From Pseudomonas violetae (lineage in GTDB: Bacteria > Pseudomonadota > Gammaproteobacteria > Pseudomonadales > Pseudomonadaceae), in contig NZ_JAKNRW010000021.1 in assembly GCF_023072615.1 (NCBI RefSeq), positions 1 through 64,000 of the forward strand: DNA of 64,000 bases. The letters run 5' to 3'. The translations under genes were made by a program, and so were the position numbers. Positions 1-8,447 of this stretch are shown piece by piece. Below the pieces are notes generated by a model. The model was not told the origin of the DNA. It saw nothing but the letters and a program-made list of their open reading frames with translations, and did not search any database. The number at the start of each line of letters is the position of its first letter. Positions within the stretch are counted from its first letter, which is position 1.

Positions 1-2
1 CG

Positions 3-728
3 GAACTGCGCCTGGCCCGGGCCGAGGCAGTTTCCCTGAGCAGCGCCCCGGAAGGCCTGATCCGCATTGATGCGCCTGCCGCATTCGGGCGCCGGCACCT
101 GGCGCCGGTGATTGCAGACTTCCTGGTGCTCTACCCTGGCCTCGATGTGCAACTGCATCTGATCGACAGTTTTGTCGACATGCAGGGCTTGAACCTGGGC
201 AAGGTCGACCTCGTGCTACGCGCCGGGCAAATGGCCGATACCCGCCTGGTGGCCACGCCACTGGCGCGCATGGTTCGAGTCGCCTGCGCGAGCCCGGCCT
301 ACCTGAAGCACCGTGGGATGCCGGCCGCCCCGGCGCAGTTGATCGACCATGACGGCCTGGACTGGGACGGCTTGGCTCCACCATTCGCCTGGCGCTTTGA
401 GCAGGACGGACAAATGCAACTGCACCGCCCGGCGCGCATCCGCATGAGCGCCAACAATGCCGAAGCACTGGTGTGCGGCGCGCTGGCAGGGCTAGGCATC
501 GCACATCTACCAACCTGGCTTGCCAGCGAATACCTGCTGCGCGGCGAACTGCAACCGCTGTTTTGTGACAGCGGCCTGCCGCCGCCGGAAAGCACCGGTA
601 TCTACGCATTGCGCCTGGAACAGCAACCCAACCCACGCAGTCGTTTGCTGCTTGAATACCTGAAGACCCGTTTCAGCCCGGTCCCGCCATGGGACTTGGC
701 GCTGCAGAATAATCTGGACCGGCACTAA
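3..728 (+). CDS. LysR-type regulator, C-terminal part (partial at window edge)
   Basis: The reading frame is open from the first bases of the window, so the N-terminal helix-turn-helix lies outside and only the effector-binding part (about 241 residues) is visible. It begins with PEGLIRIDAP and AFGRRHLAPVIADFLVLYP, the usual first strand and helix of the substrate-binding fold in the CrgA-like group of LysR proteins. NAEALVCGALAGLGIAHLP is the typical late helix-loop. The effector cannot be told from sequence. It is followed on the same strand by ohrR after about 70 bases, with no clear link in function. The family call is firm; the target genes are unknown. Confidence 0.85.
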   Translation, partial: ELRLARAEAVSLSSAPEGLIRIDAPAAFGRRHLAPVIADFLVLYPGLDVQLHLIDSFVDMQGLNLGKVDLVLRAGQMADTRLVATPLARMVRVACASPAYLKHRGMPAAPAQLIDHDGLDWDGLAPPFAWRFEQDGQMQLHRPARIRMSANNAEALVCGALAGLGIAHLPTWLASEYLLRGELQPLFCDSGLPPPESTGIYALRLEQQPNPRSRLLLEYLKTRFSPVPPWDLALQNNLDRH

Positions 729-797
729 CCGCGAATTATCTGGCGCATTAAAGATTCGCCCACTAGATTGATGACGATGACTGATCAAGGCTTTGAA

Positions 798-1259
798 ATG
801 ACTGACAAGCACAACACCCCGGATAACTGTGACCACCTGCTGCTGGACAACCAGGTGTGTTTCGCCTTGCACTCCACTTCACTGATGATGACCAAGGTTT
901 ACAAACCGCTGCTGCAAGCATTGGGCCTGACCTATCCGCAGTACCTGGCGATGCTGGTGTTGTGGGAACGGGATGGCTTGACCGTGAGCGAAATCAGCTC
1001 TCGGCTGTTGACCGATCCCGGGTCGCTGACGCCGCTGCTCAAGCGCCTCGAAGTCGAGGGTTTGCTCAGCCGTACCCGGAGCCGGGAGGATGAACGGGTA
1101 GTGATTGTCGAATTGACCGCGCCAGGCCGCGCAATGCGAGACAAAGCGCGGGATATTCCCCAGTGCATCCTGGGGGCAAGTGGGCAGACGTTGCAGCAGT
1201 TACAGAAACTGCAGACCGAGTTGCAGGCATTGCGTAGTCACTTGCAGGACAGTCTCTGA
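798..1259 (+). CDS. ohrR: OhrR, MarR-family organic-hydroperoxide sensor and repressor
   Basis: This is a 153-residue winged-helix MarR protein. It has the N-terminal LLLDNQVCFALHS signature, where Cys21 is the peroxide-sensing cysteine; a second cysteine at 123 (IPQC) suits the 2-Cys OhrR type, in which oxidation forms a disulfide and releases DNA. The recognition-helix region (SEISSRLLTDPGSLTPLLKRLE) and the wing (RTRSREDERVV) are intact. I chose the ATG at 798 because an AAGG lies about 7 bases upstream; an in-frame ATG at 768 would add ten residues without a good ribosome site. It precedes ohr on the same strand, and two palindromes before ohr are its likely operators. Confidence 0.93.
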   Translation: MTDKHNTPDNCDHLLLDNQVCFALHSTSLMMTKVYKPLLQALGLTYPQYLAMLVLWERDGLTVSEISSRLLTDPGSLTPLLKRLEVEGLLSRTRSREDERVVIVELTAPGRAMRDKARDIPQCILGASGQTLQQLQKLQTELQALRSHLQDSL

Positions 1260-1289
1260 AACCCGGGCCACCGCTGATCTGACCGGCAC

Positions 1290-1394
1290 GAGCCCGCTTG
1301 CTGGCGATGGACGTCAACGATAACGAGTGCATGCTGAATAACCACGGCATCCTCAAATCCATCGTCAGAACGCCGCCCAGAGCAAGCTCGCTCA
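1290..1394. repeat. Degenerate REP-like palindrome pair
   Basis: GAGCCCGCTTGCTGGCGATGG at the left and GAGCAAGCTCGCTC at the right face each other across a spacer containing an AACGATAACG/CGTCAGAACG stretch. This is a worn copy of the GAGCNNGCTCGC intergenic palindrome seen elsewhere in the window. It sits in the ohrR-ohr gap and holds no gene. Confidence 0.5.
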
Positions 1395-1475
1395 ACAAGG
1401 GATCTGCGACAGGCCCAAGATTTTGCATTCGGTGTCGTGCGTAGTCTTCCAAAGCCATTGGTAAATTTTATCTTG

Positions 1476-1494
1476 CGCGCAAATAATTTGCGCG
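1476..1494. promoter_or_regulatory. OhrR operator, distal (perfect 19-bp palindrome)
   Basis: CGCGCAAATAATTTGCGCG is a perfect inverted repeat, nine bases each side of a central A, about 75 bases before the ohr start. Size and AT-rich centre suit a MarR/OhrR dimer site. Assignment to OhrR is inferred from its position next to ohrR and ohr. Confidence 0.65.
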
Positions 1495-1519
1495 ATACAT
1501 TTACCTCGCACTTACTTGG

Positions 1520-1538
1520 CGCACAAAATATTAGTGCG
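1520..1538. promoter_or_regulatory. OhrR operator, proximal (imperfect 19-bp palindrome)
   Basis: CGCACAAAATATTAGTGCG has the same length and outer arms (CGCAC/GTGCG) as the upstream palindrome. Its centre is 44 bp from that of the first, about four helical turns, so two dimers could bind on one face of the DNA. It lies 31 bases before the ohr start codon. Confidence 0.6.
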
Positions 1539-1568
1539 AAATACATCCAATCTGGCGAGGCTCACATC

Positions 1569-1988
1569 ATGCAAACTCTCTACACCGCAATCGCAACCTC
1601 TACTGGTGGCCGTGATGGTCGTGCGGTTTCCAGCGACAACGTCTTGGACGTCAAACTCGCCACGCCTAAAGAGCTCGGCGGTGCGGGGGGCGCCGCGACC
1701 AACCCTGAGCAACTGTTCGCCGCCGGCTACTCCGCGTGTTTCATCGGCGCACTGAAATTCGTTGCCAGCCAGACCAAACGCAGCATTCCCAACGATGCTT
1801 CGATCACAGCCCATGTCGGCATCGGCCAGATCCCAGGGGGTTTTGGTCTGGACATTGATCTGCATGTCAGTTTGCCGGGCCTTGAACAGGCCGATGCGCA
1901 ATCCCTGGTGGATGCGGCTCACCAGGTGTGCCCTTACTCGAACGCTACTCGGGGCAATGTGGATGTGCGGTTGCATGTAACTGTGTAA
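1569..1988 (+). CDS. ohr: Ohr, organic hydroperoxide reductase
   Basis: This is a 139-residue OsmC/Ohr-family thiol peroxidase that reduces organic (fatty-acid) hydroperoxides in the cytoplasm. Both redox cysteines are present: Cys57 in GYSACFIGALK and Cys121 in HQVCPYSNATRGN. The length is the family's usual one. The frame opens upstream, but MQTLYTAIATSTGGRDG is the normal Ohr start, and the upstream bases are operator DNA. Expression is probably repressed by OhrR from the two palindromes at 1476-1538 and induced by peroxide. Confidence 0.96.
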   Translation: MQTLYTAIATSTGGRDGRAVSSDNVLDVKLATPKELGGAGGAATNPEQLFAAGYSACFIGALKFVASQTKRSIPNDASITAHVGIGQIPGGFGLDIDLHVSLPGLEQADAQSLVDAAHQVCPYSNATRGNVDVRLHVTV

Positions 1989-2029
1989 ATGCAGTGAAAC
2001 GGGCCTGCGATCCCTTACTGACAGGCAAG

Positions 2030-2059
2030 AAAAAGCCCGACTCAATGGTCGGGCTTTTT
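2030..2059. terminator. Bidirectional terminator between ohr and efp
   Basis: AAAAAGCCCGAC, loop TCAATG, GTCGGGCTTTTT: a 12-bp stem with A-run and T-run, so it can end transcripts from both converging genes. Confidence 0.9.
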
Positions 2060-2076
2060 CGTTCCTGAAGCGGTGC

Positions 2077-2646
2077 TTATTTGGCACGGCCTTTGTAGGA
2101 ACCGCCTTCGCGGGTATCGATCTCGATCATGTCGCCGATTTCGATGAAGTCAGCAACCGACAGCTCGGTACCGTTCTTCAGTTTGGCAGGCTTCATCACC
2201 TTACCGGAAGTGTCACCGCGAGCGGAACCTTCGGTGTAGTCGATTTGACGCACGATGGTGGTCGGCAGCTCGACGGAAACCAGACGCTCTTCGAAGAAGA
2301 TCGCTTCGCAAACATCGGTCATGCCTTCTTCAACGAAAGGTAGAACGGCTTCGATGTCTTCAGCGTTCAGCTCGTACATGGTGTAGTCGGTGGTGTCCAT
2401 GAACGTGTAGGTGTCGCCGCTGATGAACGACAGGGTCGCTTCTTTGCGGTCGAGGATTACGTCGTCCAGTTTGTCGTCGGCGCTGTAAACGATCTCGGTC
2501 TTGTAACCGGTCAGCAGGTTTTTCAGCTTGGTCTTCATGATCGCGCTGTTACGACCGGATTTGGTGAATTCAGCTTTCTGAACCAGCCAAGGATCGTTTT
2601 CGAGACGGATCACGGTACCGGGTTTCAGTTCTTTACCAGTTTTCAT
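2077..2646 (-). CDS. efp: Elongation factor P
   Basis: This 189-residue, three-domain EF-P rescues ribosomes stalled on polyproline. The tip of domain I reads TKSGRNSAIMKTK with Arg32 at the modification position, where the lysine-type EF-P of E. coli has Lys34. This is the arginine type that is rhamnosylated by EarP, and earP lies directly upstream on the same strand, 48 bases away. Domain II and III signatures (DTTDYTMYEL, GDMIEIDTREGGSYKGRA) are complete. It is co-transcribed with earP on gene order and ends at the 2030-2059 hairpin. Confidence 0.98.
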   Translation of the reverse strand: MKTGKELKPGTVIRLENDPWLVQKAEFTKSGRNSAIMKTKLKNLLTGYKTEIVYSADDKLDDVILDRKEATLSFISGDTYTFMDTTDYTMYELNAEDIEAVLPFVEEGMTDVCEAIFFEERLVSVELPTTIVRQIDYTEGSARGDTSGKVMKPAKLKNGTELSVADFIEIGDMIEIDTREGGSYKGRAK

Positions 2647-2694
2647 TGCGAATATCCGAATTTGGATGGGATTTACAAAAATCTAGGCCGCGTA

Positions 2695-3834
2695 TCATAT
2701 CCAATTTACATAAAACTGTACCAGCGCCGCGGCAAGATCATCTTGCAAGGCCTGTTCCAGACACCACGCCTCGGCGTGCTGCTGCAGTTCTGGCGCGTAT
2801 TTGCGGGTGGCTTGCCAGCCATCGGTCATTGCTGCACCGTCATTCCAGGCTCGCCATAGACCGCTGATCGCCTCACTGGCCGGCGGCGACAGGCCCTTCG
2901 TGTACAGTGCGAGGAACGCTTCGAGCTTGTCCAGGTGTATATCTTCGTCCTGCCTATAGATGTGCCACAGCAACGGGCGTCCTGCCCATTGGGCGCGCAC
3001 GAACGAGTCCTCGCCGCGCACGGCATTAAAATCGCAGCTCCACAGCAACAGATCGTATTGATCCTGTCGGACGAATGGCAGCACCTGTACGGTCAAACCG
3101 TCGCGCACATGCACCTCGCCCGCTGCGAGCTCTTCGACGCCGAGCCAACGCGCCACGTCGCCGAGGATCCGTCCTTCCGGCACCAGCATGTGCGAGGGCG
3201 TCGAATCCCTTGCCAGGCAATCAAGCCAGCTGGCCAACCCGGCATTCTCATAGGCGAACAGCGAAATCAACAGGCTGTCCGGGGCTCGTTCGATGCCCAG
3301 GCCCTGGAGAAACTCGCGCTGAACTTGGGCGCTTTGCTGGAACTGCCGACGTCGCTCAAGCAAGCCACGCTCACGCAGTAAGCCACCAGTGCCCTGGCGA
3401 AAACCTGGGAAGAAAAAGTACTTCTGCACGTTTCGGTATTTGACCGACGGCAAGCCATGGCAACCGACCACCCAGTCTTCGGCGCTCAGGTAATCAAGGT
3501 TCAGCCACAGTGGTGGTTCCCGCGCTGCCATGGCGTCCATGTAGGGCGCCGGTAATTGGCAGGCAAACGCGGCGATGACCACATCAGCCGCATCGACCGC
3601 CGGCCAGTCCGCCGGCCAGTGTCGCACCTCGACGCCTTGTTGCCATTGTTGCGCCAGCTGATTGTCGATCTCCGGACACAGGCGCTCGAAGGCGCGCAGG
3701 TCATCGACCCACAGCCGCACTTGCACCGAATGCTCGGCTACCAATTGCCGGGCCAGCCGCCAGGTCACCCCGATGTCGCCGAAGTTGTCGACCACGGTAC
3801 AGAAAACATCCCAGCGGGTGTTCGTGTCAGGCAT
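2695..3834 (-). CDS. earP: EarP, EF-P arginine rhamnosyltransferase
   Basis: This 379-residue inverting GT-B glycosyltransferase (former DUF2331) transfers rhamnose from dTDP-L-rhamnose to Arg32 of EF-P. The N-terminal VVDNFGDIGVTWRLARQL carries the conserved aspartates (Asp16, Asp20 here). The C-terminal nucleotide-sugar site is AVRGEDSFVRAQWAGRPLLWHIY, with the family's Glu-Asp pair. It is upstream of its substrate gene efp, a pairing found in bacteria with arginine-type EF-P. The start at 3834 gives MPDTNTRWDVFC, three residues longer than some relatives. Confidence 0.96.
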   Translation of the reverse strand: MPDTNTRWDVFCTVVDNFGDIGVTWRLARQLVAEHSVQVRLWVDDLRAFERLCPEIDNQLAQQWQQGVEVRHWPADWPAVDAADVVIAAFACQLPAPYMDAMAAREPPLWLNLDYLSAEDWVVGCHGLPSVKYRNVQKYFFFPGFRQGTGGLLRERGLLERRRQFQQSAQVQREFLQGLGIERAPDSLLISLFAYENAGLASWLDCLARDSTPSHMLVPEGRILGDVARWLGVEELAAGEVHVRDGLTVQVLPFVRQDQYDLLLWSCDFNAVRGEDSFVRAQWAGRPLLWHIYRQDEDIHLDKLEAFLALYTKGLSPPASEAISGLWRAWNDGAAMTDGWQATRKYAPELQQHAEAWCLEQALQDDLAAALVQFYVNWI

Positions 3835-3957
3835 TCCAGGCTCCCGTTGGCAAAGGTGGCGATTGTCCGCATAAATTACGCCCCGTAGAAGAGCCGACGG
3901 CGATTAATCTTCGTGCGACAATCGACCTTTGCTCGCAACCACCCGCCAGGAGGCGCC

Positions 3958-4374
3958 ATGCCCTATCGTCCCAAGCCGCGCCGCCCACTAGCCATACGAT
4001 TCAATATTCTGCAACTGAGTGCCAGCATCGCCCTGGGCCTGTGGCTTGGATTCATGGCCATCGCCCTCACTTGCTGGCTCGCCTCGCGCCTGTTGTTCAG
4101 CGAACAGTTGGCTCCGGTGACCGCAGCGATGAAGCAACTGGCCAGAGCGCCCGAGTCGGAGCAGACGCAACCACGACCGGACATTGCGCCCCAGAGCCAG
4201 TTGTTCGATCAATACGAGGAAAACCTGCGCAAGAACGAGCAGCAGCAGCGACTTGATCAGGCCCGAAGCAGCAGCCGCAATCTGGCTAATCCGAAATGCC
4301 AGTTCTGGCTGCAACAGGACCAGAACGCACCGAGTGAAAAGAGCCGCGCCAACGTCCAGCAATTCTGTGATTAA
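3958..4374 (+). CDS. Small inner-membrane protein of unknown function
   Basis: This 138-residue protein has a basic N-terminus (PYRPKPRRPLAIRF), one strong membrane helix at about residues 17-45 and a polar, glutamine-rich tail with a possible coiled coil (ENLRKNEQQQRLDQARSSSRN). Two cysteines lie near the end (PKCQFW and QQFCD). The ATG at 3958 has AGGAGG at 3948-3953, so the start is well fixed. Its stop overlaps the next start by one base, so the two are probably translated together. I do not recognise a family. Confidence 0.8.
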   Translation: MPYRPKPRRPLAIRFNILQLSASIALGLWLGFMAIALTCWLASRLLFSEQLAPVTAAMKQLARAPESEQTQPRPDIAPQSQLFDQYEENLRKNEQQQRLDQARSSSRNLANPKCQFWLQQDQNAPSEKSRANVQQFCD

Positions 4375-4868
4375 TGAAACCAGCCATGCACAAGAAGACC
4401 GTTCACCAACTGATACTCGACAAGCTGCGCATTGATCTCGACATCGCCGAGCGCGCGGCACAGACCGCTTATGAAACCGCGACTCACGAAGAAAACATCG
4501 CCGAAAACAAGTACGACACCTTGGGGCTCGAAGCGTCCTATCTGGCTGCCGGACAGGCCAGGCGCGTGGAGGAAATCAGGCAGTCATTGACCCTGTGCCA
4601 AAACCTGACGCTGCGCCCCTACGACGAACAACGCGGCATCGAAGTCGGTGCCCTACTGGGGCTGGAAGACGAGAAAGGTCGCGAACAATGGCTTTTCCTC
4701 GCACCCGACGCGGCCGGGTTGAAGATCGATATCGTGGGACAGATCATCACGGTCATCACCCCCCGCTCGCCCTTGGGCAAAAGCCTGCTGGGCAAGTTCG
4801 AAGGGGACGAAGTGGAAATCCTGGTCGCGGGAACCCGGCAACAGTTTGCTGTTACCGAGGTAATCTAG
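4374..4868 (+). CDS. GreA/GreB C-terminal-domain-like protein
   Basis: This protein of about 164 residues has a helical N-terminal half (residues 10-75, rich in Glu/Ala/Gln, possibly coiled coil) and a C-terminal part (about 85-164) that reads like the RNA-polymerase-binding domain of Gre/Rnk proteins: VGALLGLEDEKGREQWLFLAP, then TPRSPLGKSLLGKFEGDEVEI. The acidic catalytic tip of true GreA/GreB is not evident, so it may bind polymerase without cleaving RNA. It overlaps the preceding membrane-protein gene (TAATG) and is convergent with cysB. Confidence 0.75.
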   Translation: MKPAMHKKTVHQLILDKLRIDLDIAERAAQTAYETATHEENIAENKYDTLGLEASYLAAGQARRVEEIRQSLTLCQNLTLRPYDEQRGIEVGALLGLEDEKGREQWLFLAPDAAGLKIDIVGQIITVITPRSPLGKSLLGKFEGDEVEILVAGTRQQFAVTEVI

Positions 4869-4875
4869 ACGGGAA

Positions 4876-5850
4876 TCAGTGCACCGGCAATTCGACTCCG
4901 TCGAACAGTTCTTCCAGCTCCTGCTTGTTATGGCACTGGATGGCCTTGGCCATGATTTCTCGGGTCAGGTGCGGCGCGAACTTCTCGATGAAATCGCACA
5001 TGAAGCCGCGCAGAAAAGTACCGCGACGGAAGCCGATCTTGGTGATGCTGGACTCGAACAAATCACTGGCATCGAGCATGACCAGGTCACTGTCGAGCTT
5101 GGCGTCGACGGCCATCTTCGCCACGATGCCCACGCCCAGACCGAGTCGCACGTAAGTCTTGATCACGTCGGCGTCAGCGGCGGTGAATACCACTTTCGGC
5201 GTCAGGCCGCGGTGGCTGAACGCTTCGTCGAGCTTTGAGCGACCCGTGAAGCCGAACACATAAGTAACGATCGGGTATTCGGCCAGCGCTTCGAGGGTAA
5301 GCTTCGACAGCTTGGTCAACGGGTGGCCCTGGGGCACGACCACGCAGCGATTCCAGCGATAGCACGGCATCATCACCAGGTCGCCGAAGAGCTCCAGCGC
5401 TTCGGTGGCAATGGCAAAATCCACCGTGCCGTCTGCGGCCATTTCGGCGATCTGCATCGGCGAGCCCTGGTGCATGTGCAGGGCCACATCGGGGTATTGC
5501 TTGATGAAATTGCTGATCACCGGCGGCAATGCGTAGCGCGCCTGGGTGTGGGTGGTGGCGATCGACAGGGTGCCCTTTTTCTCGTTGGAGAATTCCTGGG
5601 CGATCTGCTTGATGCTTTCAACCTTGCGCAAGATCTCGCCAGCGGTGGTGATGATGCGCTCGCCTGCCGGGGTCACGCGGGTCAGGTGCTTGCCGCTGCG
5701 GGCGAACACCTCGACGCCGAGTTCGTCTTCCAGCAGTCGAATCTGTTTACTGATGCCCGGTTGCGAGGTGTAAAGGCTTTGGGCTGTAGCTGAAACGTTG
5801 AGGTCGTGGTGCGCCACTTCCCAGATGTAGCGCAATTGTTGAAGCTTCAT
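4876..5850 (-). CDS. cysB: CysB, LysR-type regulator of cysteine biosynthesis
   Basis: This 324-residue LysR protein has the CysB opening MKLQQLRYIWEVAHHDLNVSATAQSLYTSQPGISKQIRLLEDELG. It is the activator of sulfate uptake and assimilation genes, induced by N-acetylserine and acting as a tetramer. The effector domain (SIATTHTQARYALPPVI; GSPMQIAEMAADGTVDFAIATEAL) is full length. No cys structural genes are nearby, which is usual. The start at 5850 is supported by the invariant N-terminus. Confidence 0.97.
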   Translation of the reverse strand: MKLQQLRYIWEVAHHDLNVSATAQSLYTSQPGISKQIRLLEDELGVEVFARSGKHLTRVTPAGERIITTAGEILRKVESIKQIAQEFSNEKKGTLSIATTHTQARYALPPVISNFIKQYPDVALHMHQGSPMQIAEMAADGTVDFAIATEALELFGDLVMMPCYRWNRCVVVPQGHPLTKLSKLTLEALAEYPIVTYVFGFTGRSKLDEAFSHRGLTPKVVFTAADADVIKTYVRLGLGVGIVAKMAVDAKLDSDLVMLDASDLFESSITKIGFRRGTFLRGFMCDFIEKFAPHLTREIMAKAIQCHNKQELEELFDGVELPVH

Positions 5851-5962
5851 ATGAATCCCTCAAAGCAAGGTAGACGCCACGGGCATCAGCGACGGTATAT
5901 AACTATATTAATGGTTTGGAGAATAAATCTAGAACTTTTTATAAGAATGCCACCATTCGTTC

Positions 5963-6466
5963 CTAGCGATCCCCCTGGCGCCGACGCTCAACCAGCGGTA
6001 CCAGATAGACCGGTACTCTTGCCAGTTGCAAAACTCGCGCAGCGGTGCGGCCCAAGGGTGTTTCGGCACCGGCCCCGTGGCTGTGACTACCGACGATCAG
6101 CAAATCCACAGAGAGTTTCTGCGCCTGGTCGAGAATCACCTGCGAGGGGTCGCCCTGAATCACCCGCACCGCCTGGATGCGCGCCAAGTCCTGGTCTCCC
6201 TCCTCCCCCAGTTCCTCGCGGAAGCTGTCGAGCACCCGCTGCTCGATGCTGGCGATCACCGTATTGAGGCCCTGGCTGTGGAAGTCATTCAACGCCTGCT
6301 CATCAAGGTAGCTCTGCAACACCGACTCGGCGAACAGCCCCATTGGCTCCACCGCATGCACCACATACAACTCGGCTTCGAATGTCCGGGCCAGCGCCAG
6401 GGCATGCTGCATCACCAACGGTGCGTAAAGGCCGAGGTCAGTGGCATACAGCATCGAACGAATCAT
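5963..6466 (-). CDS. Universal stress protein (UspA family)
   Basis: This 167-residue single-domain Usp begins MIRSMLYATDLGLYAPLVMQHALALA and ends with the nucleotide-loop region DLLIVGSHSHGAGAETPLGRTAARVLQLARVPVYLVP. The loop departs from the G-X2-G-X9-G(S/T) consensus of ATP-binding members, so ATP binding is uncertain. AGGAGG sits just before the ATG. Cytoplasmic; exact role unknown. Confidence 0.9.
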   Translation of the reverse strand: MIRSMLYATDLGLYAPLVMQHALALARTFEAELYVVHAVEPMGLFAESVLQSYLDEQALNDFHSQGLNTVIASIEQRVLDSFREELGEEGDQDLARIQAVRVIQGDPSQVILDQAQKLSVDLLIVGSHSHGAGAETPLGRTAARVLQLARVPVYLVPLVERRRQGDR

Positions 6467-6560
6467 ATGACCTCCTCGTCTGCCAACATGGCGGAGATTG
6501 ATTCAGCTTAGCAGTGCCTTGACGAGTACGGTGCCCGACGTAACGCATTGAACGGCGTGC

Positions 6561-7466
6561 TTAAACCTTTTGCTCGTTGCTTATGCCATGGGGCACATGG
6601 CCGGTTGCAACCACTTCACGGGCCAACTCGCAGTGCCCGGCCTGATCATCGAAAAACACATCGGCGGCAAAGGCTTCGAGGAACGCCGACTTGGTCAGGC
6701 CGCCAAGGAACAGTGACTCATCGAGGCGGATATCCCACTCGCGCAAGGTGCGGATCACCCGTTCATGGGCCGGTGCCGAACGCGCAGTCACCAGGGCGGT
6801 GCGGATCGGACAGGCGTCGTCTGGAAACTCACGCTGCAACAAATTGAGTGCGGCGAGGAAGCCTTTGAACGGTCCACCACGCAACGGTTCCCGTGCCGAC
6901 TCTCGCTCGCTGGCCTGAAAGGCTTCAAGACCACCGGCCTGGTAAACCCGCTCGGATTCATCGGAGAACAGCACCGCGTCACCGTCGAAGGCGATGCGCA
7001 GTTCGTCGCTGGCTGCGCGACTGGCACCGCCGGACAAAATGGTCGCCGCAGCGAACCCGGCGTCCAGTGCGCTGCGCACGTCTTCGGCATGGGTCGACAG
7101 GAACAGGTCGCAGCCGAACGCCTTGAGGTAGGGATACGGACTGCGCCCACCAACAAACGCCGCGCGCGAGATCGCCAGACCGTAGTGGTGGATGGAGTTG
7201 AATACCCGCAGCCCGGTGTCGGCGCTGTTGCGTGACACCAAGATCACCTCGACCCGGGCACGGCCCAGGCTGTTATTGAGGTTCAGCAGTTTCTGCACCA
7301 GGGGAAATGCATCGCCGGGCTCGAGGATTTCGTCTTCGTGCTCGATCTGATATTGCCGGTAGGCTTCAACACCGCTGGACAGGTATACCTTGTGGCTTTC
7401 GCTCAGGTCGAACAGCGCTCGCGAGGAAATCGCCAGCACCAGCTTGTCATCGATAGTCTTCACCAT
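6561..7466 (-). CDS. Cytosolic 5'-nucleotidase (5-nucleotidase superfamily)
   Basis: This protein of about 301 residues resembles the NT5C1-type 5'-nucleotidases that dephosphorylate nucleoside monophosphates. Visible pieces are the N-terminal VLAISSRALFDLSESHKVY, where the haloacid-dehalogenase-like aspartate lies, and FDGDAVLFSDESERVYQAGGLEAF, DIRLDESLFLGGLTKSAFLEAF and VFFDDQAGHCE. I chose the ATG at 7466 because GAGGGAAGG lies just upstream; a GTG twelve bases earlier is in frame but is part of that ribosome site. Confidence 0.8.
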   Translation of the reverse strand: MVKTIDDKLVLAISSRALFDLSESHKVYLSSGVEAYRQYQIEHEDEILEPGDAFPLVQKLLNLNNSLGRARVEVILVSRNSADTGLRVFNSIHHYGLAISRAAFVGGRSPYPYLKAFGCDLFLSTHAEDVRSALDAGFAAATILSGGASRAASDELRIAFDGDAVLFSDESERVYQAGGLEAFQASERESAREPLRGGPFKGFLAALNLLQREFPDDACPIRTALVTARSAPAHERVIRTLREWDIRLDESLFLGGLTKSAFLEAFAADVFFDDQAGHCELAREVVATGHVPHGISNEQKV

Positions 7467-7490
7467 ACCTTCCCTCACTGGATGACCGAC

Positions 7491-8447
7491 TCAAACTGGA
7501 CGTCGATCGATGAAAGCCAAACTGCGAAACAGGGCTTCGATTCGCGGCATTTCGCATCCTGCGGCCTTCGCAGCCGCCAGGGGCCGGGCGTAAATCGCAT
7601 CCAGCTCCAGTGGCCGCCCGTGCAGATGATCGTGGTACATGCTCGGCCAATAATCGGGCATCTTCTCGGTCATCGTAAACAGATGCTCGGCGTAACCGAC
7701 GGGTATCTGATGGCCGCAGGCGGTGGCGCCCTGCACCACTTCGGCCATCAATGCCTTGATCAGCTCCCGGCTATCGGGATCGGCCATCAAGGGCGTGGTG
7801 CTCGCGCACAACAGCACGGAGAGTCCGTTGTAGGGGATATTCCAGACCAGTTTCTGCCAGCGTGCCTGATGCAAGTTCGCCATGGCCTGGGAATCGATGC
7901 CGGCAGACCGGAACAGCCCGGCGCCCTCTTCGACTATCGCCTGGCGTGATTTCGTATCGTTGGCAGGACCGCTGTGATAGCCGACATGCACTGCGCCCAA
8001 GGCCTGATGCGTGATGACTCCAGGCGCCTCGCGATGGACGCAGATATAACAGAGACCACCGAGCACATGCAGCGAATCAGGTAGGGATTCGCGCAGGCTG
8101 TCTTCGACATCCAAACCATTTTGCAACAGCAGCACCTTGGCGTGCGCCGCGCCAGCACGAACGATGGTGGACGCCAGATCGGCGTTGCTGGTAGTTTTCG
8201 CCCCCACCAGCAACCAGTCGCAGGGCGGCATGTCGTCGGCAGAAGAATAGGCCTGGACCGGGTAAATGTTTAGCGTGCCATGTTGCGCACTGCGCACTTG
8301 CAGGCCACGCTCGGCCACGGCGTGGAACTCGCTGCGCAGCAGCAAATGCACATCGAAACCGGCACGCGCCAGCATCGCACCGTAAAATCCGCCGATCGCA
8401 CCGGTGCCGATAATGCCGATTGTCGGCTTGGCTACTGCCCCCATCAT
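7491..8447 (-). CDS. 2-dehydropantoate 2-reductase-like protein (PanE/ApbA family)
   Basis: This 318-residue NADP-dependent reductase fold has GIIGTGAIGGFYGAMLARAG as the Rossmann glycine motif, KTTSN with the catalytic lysine region, LLLQNGLDVED, and the C-terminal helical domain containing WQKLVWNIPYNGLSVLL. The family converts ketopantoate to pantoate. Pseudomonads carry several paralogues and this one need not be the main PanE. Its start overlaps the stop of the thioredoxin-like gene (ATGA), and AGAGGAG precedes it. Confidence 0.85.
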   Translation of the reverse strand: MMGAVAKPTIGIIGTGAIGGFYGAMLARAGFDVHLLLRSEFHAVAERGLQVRSAQHGTLNIYPVQAYSSADDMPPCDWLLVGAKTTSNADLASTIVRAGAAHAKVLLLQNGLDVEDSLRESLPDSLHVLGGLCYICVHREAPGVITHQALGAVHVGYHSGPANDTKSRQAIVEEGAGLFRSAGIDSQAMANLHQARWQKLVWNIPYNGLSVLLCASTTPLMADPDSRELIKALMAEVVQGATACGHQIPVGYAEHLFTMTEKMPDYWPSMYHDHLHGRPLELDAIYARPLAAAKAAGCEMPRIEALFRSLAFIDRRPV

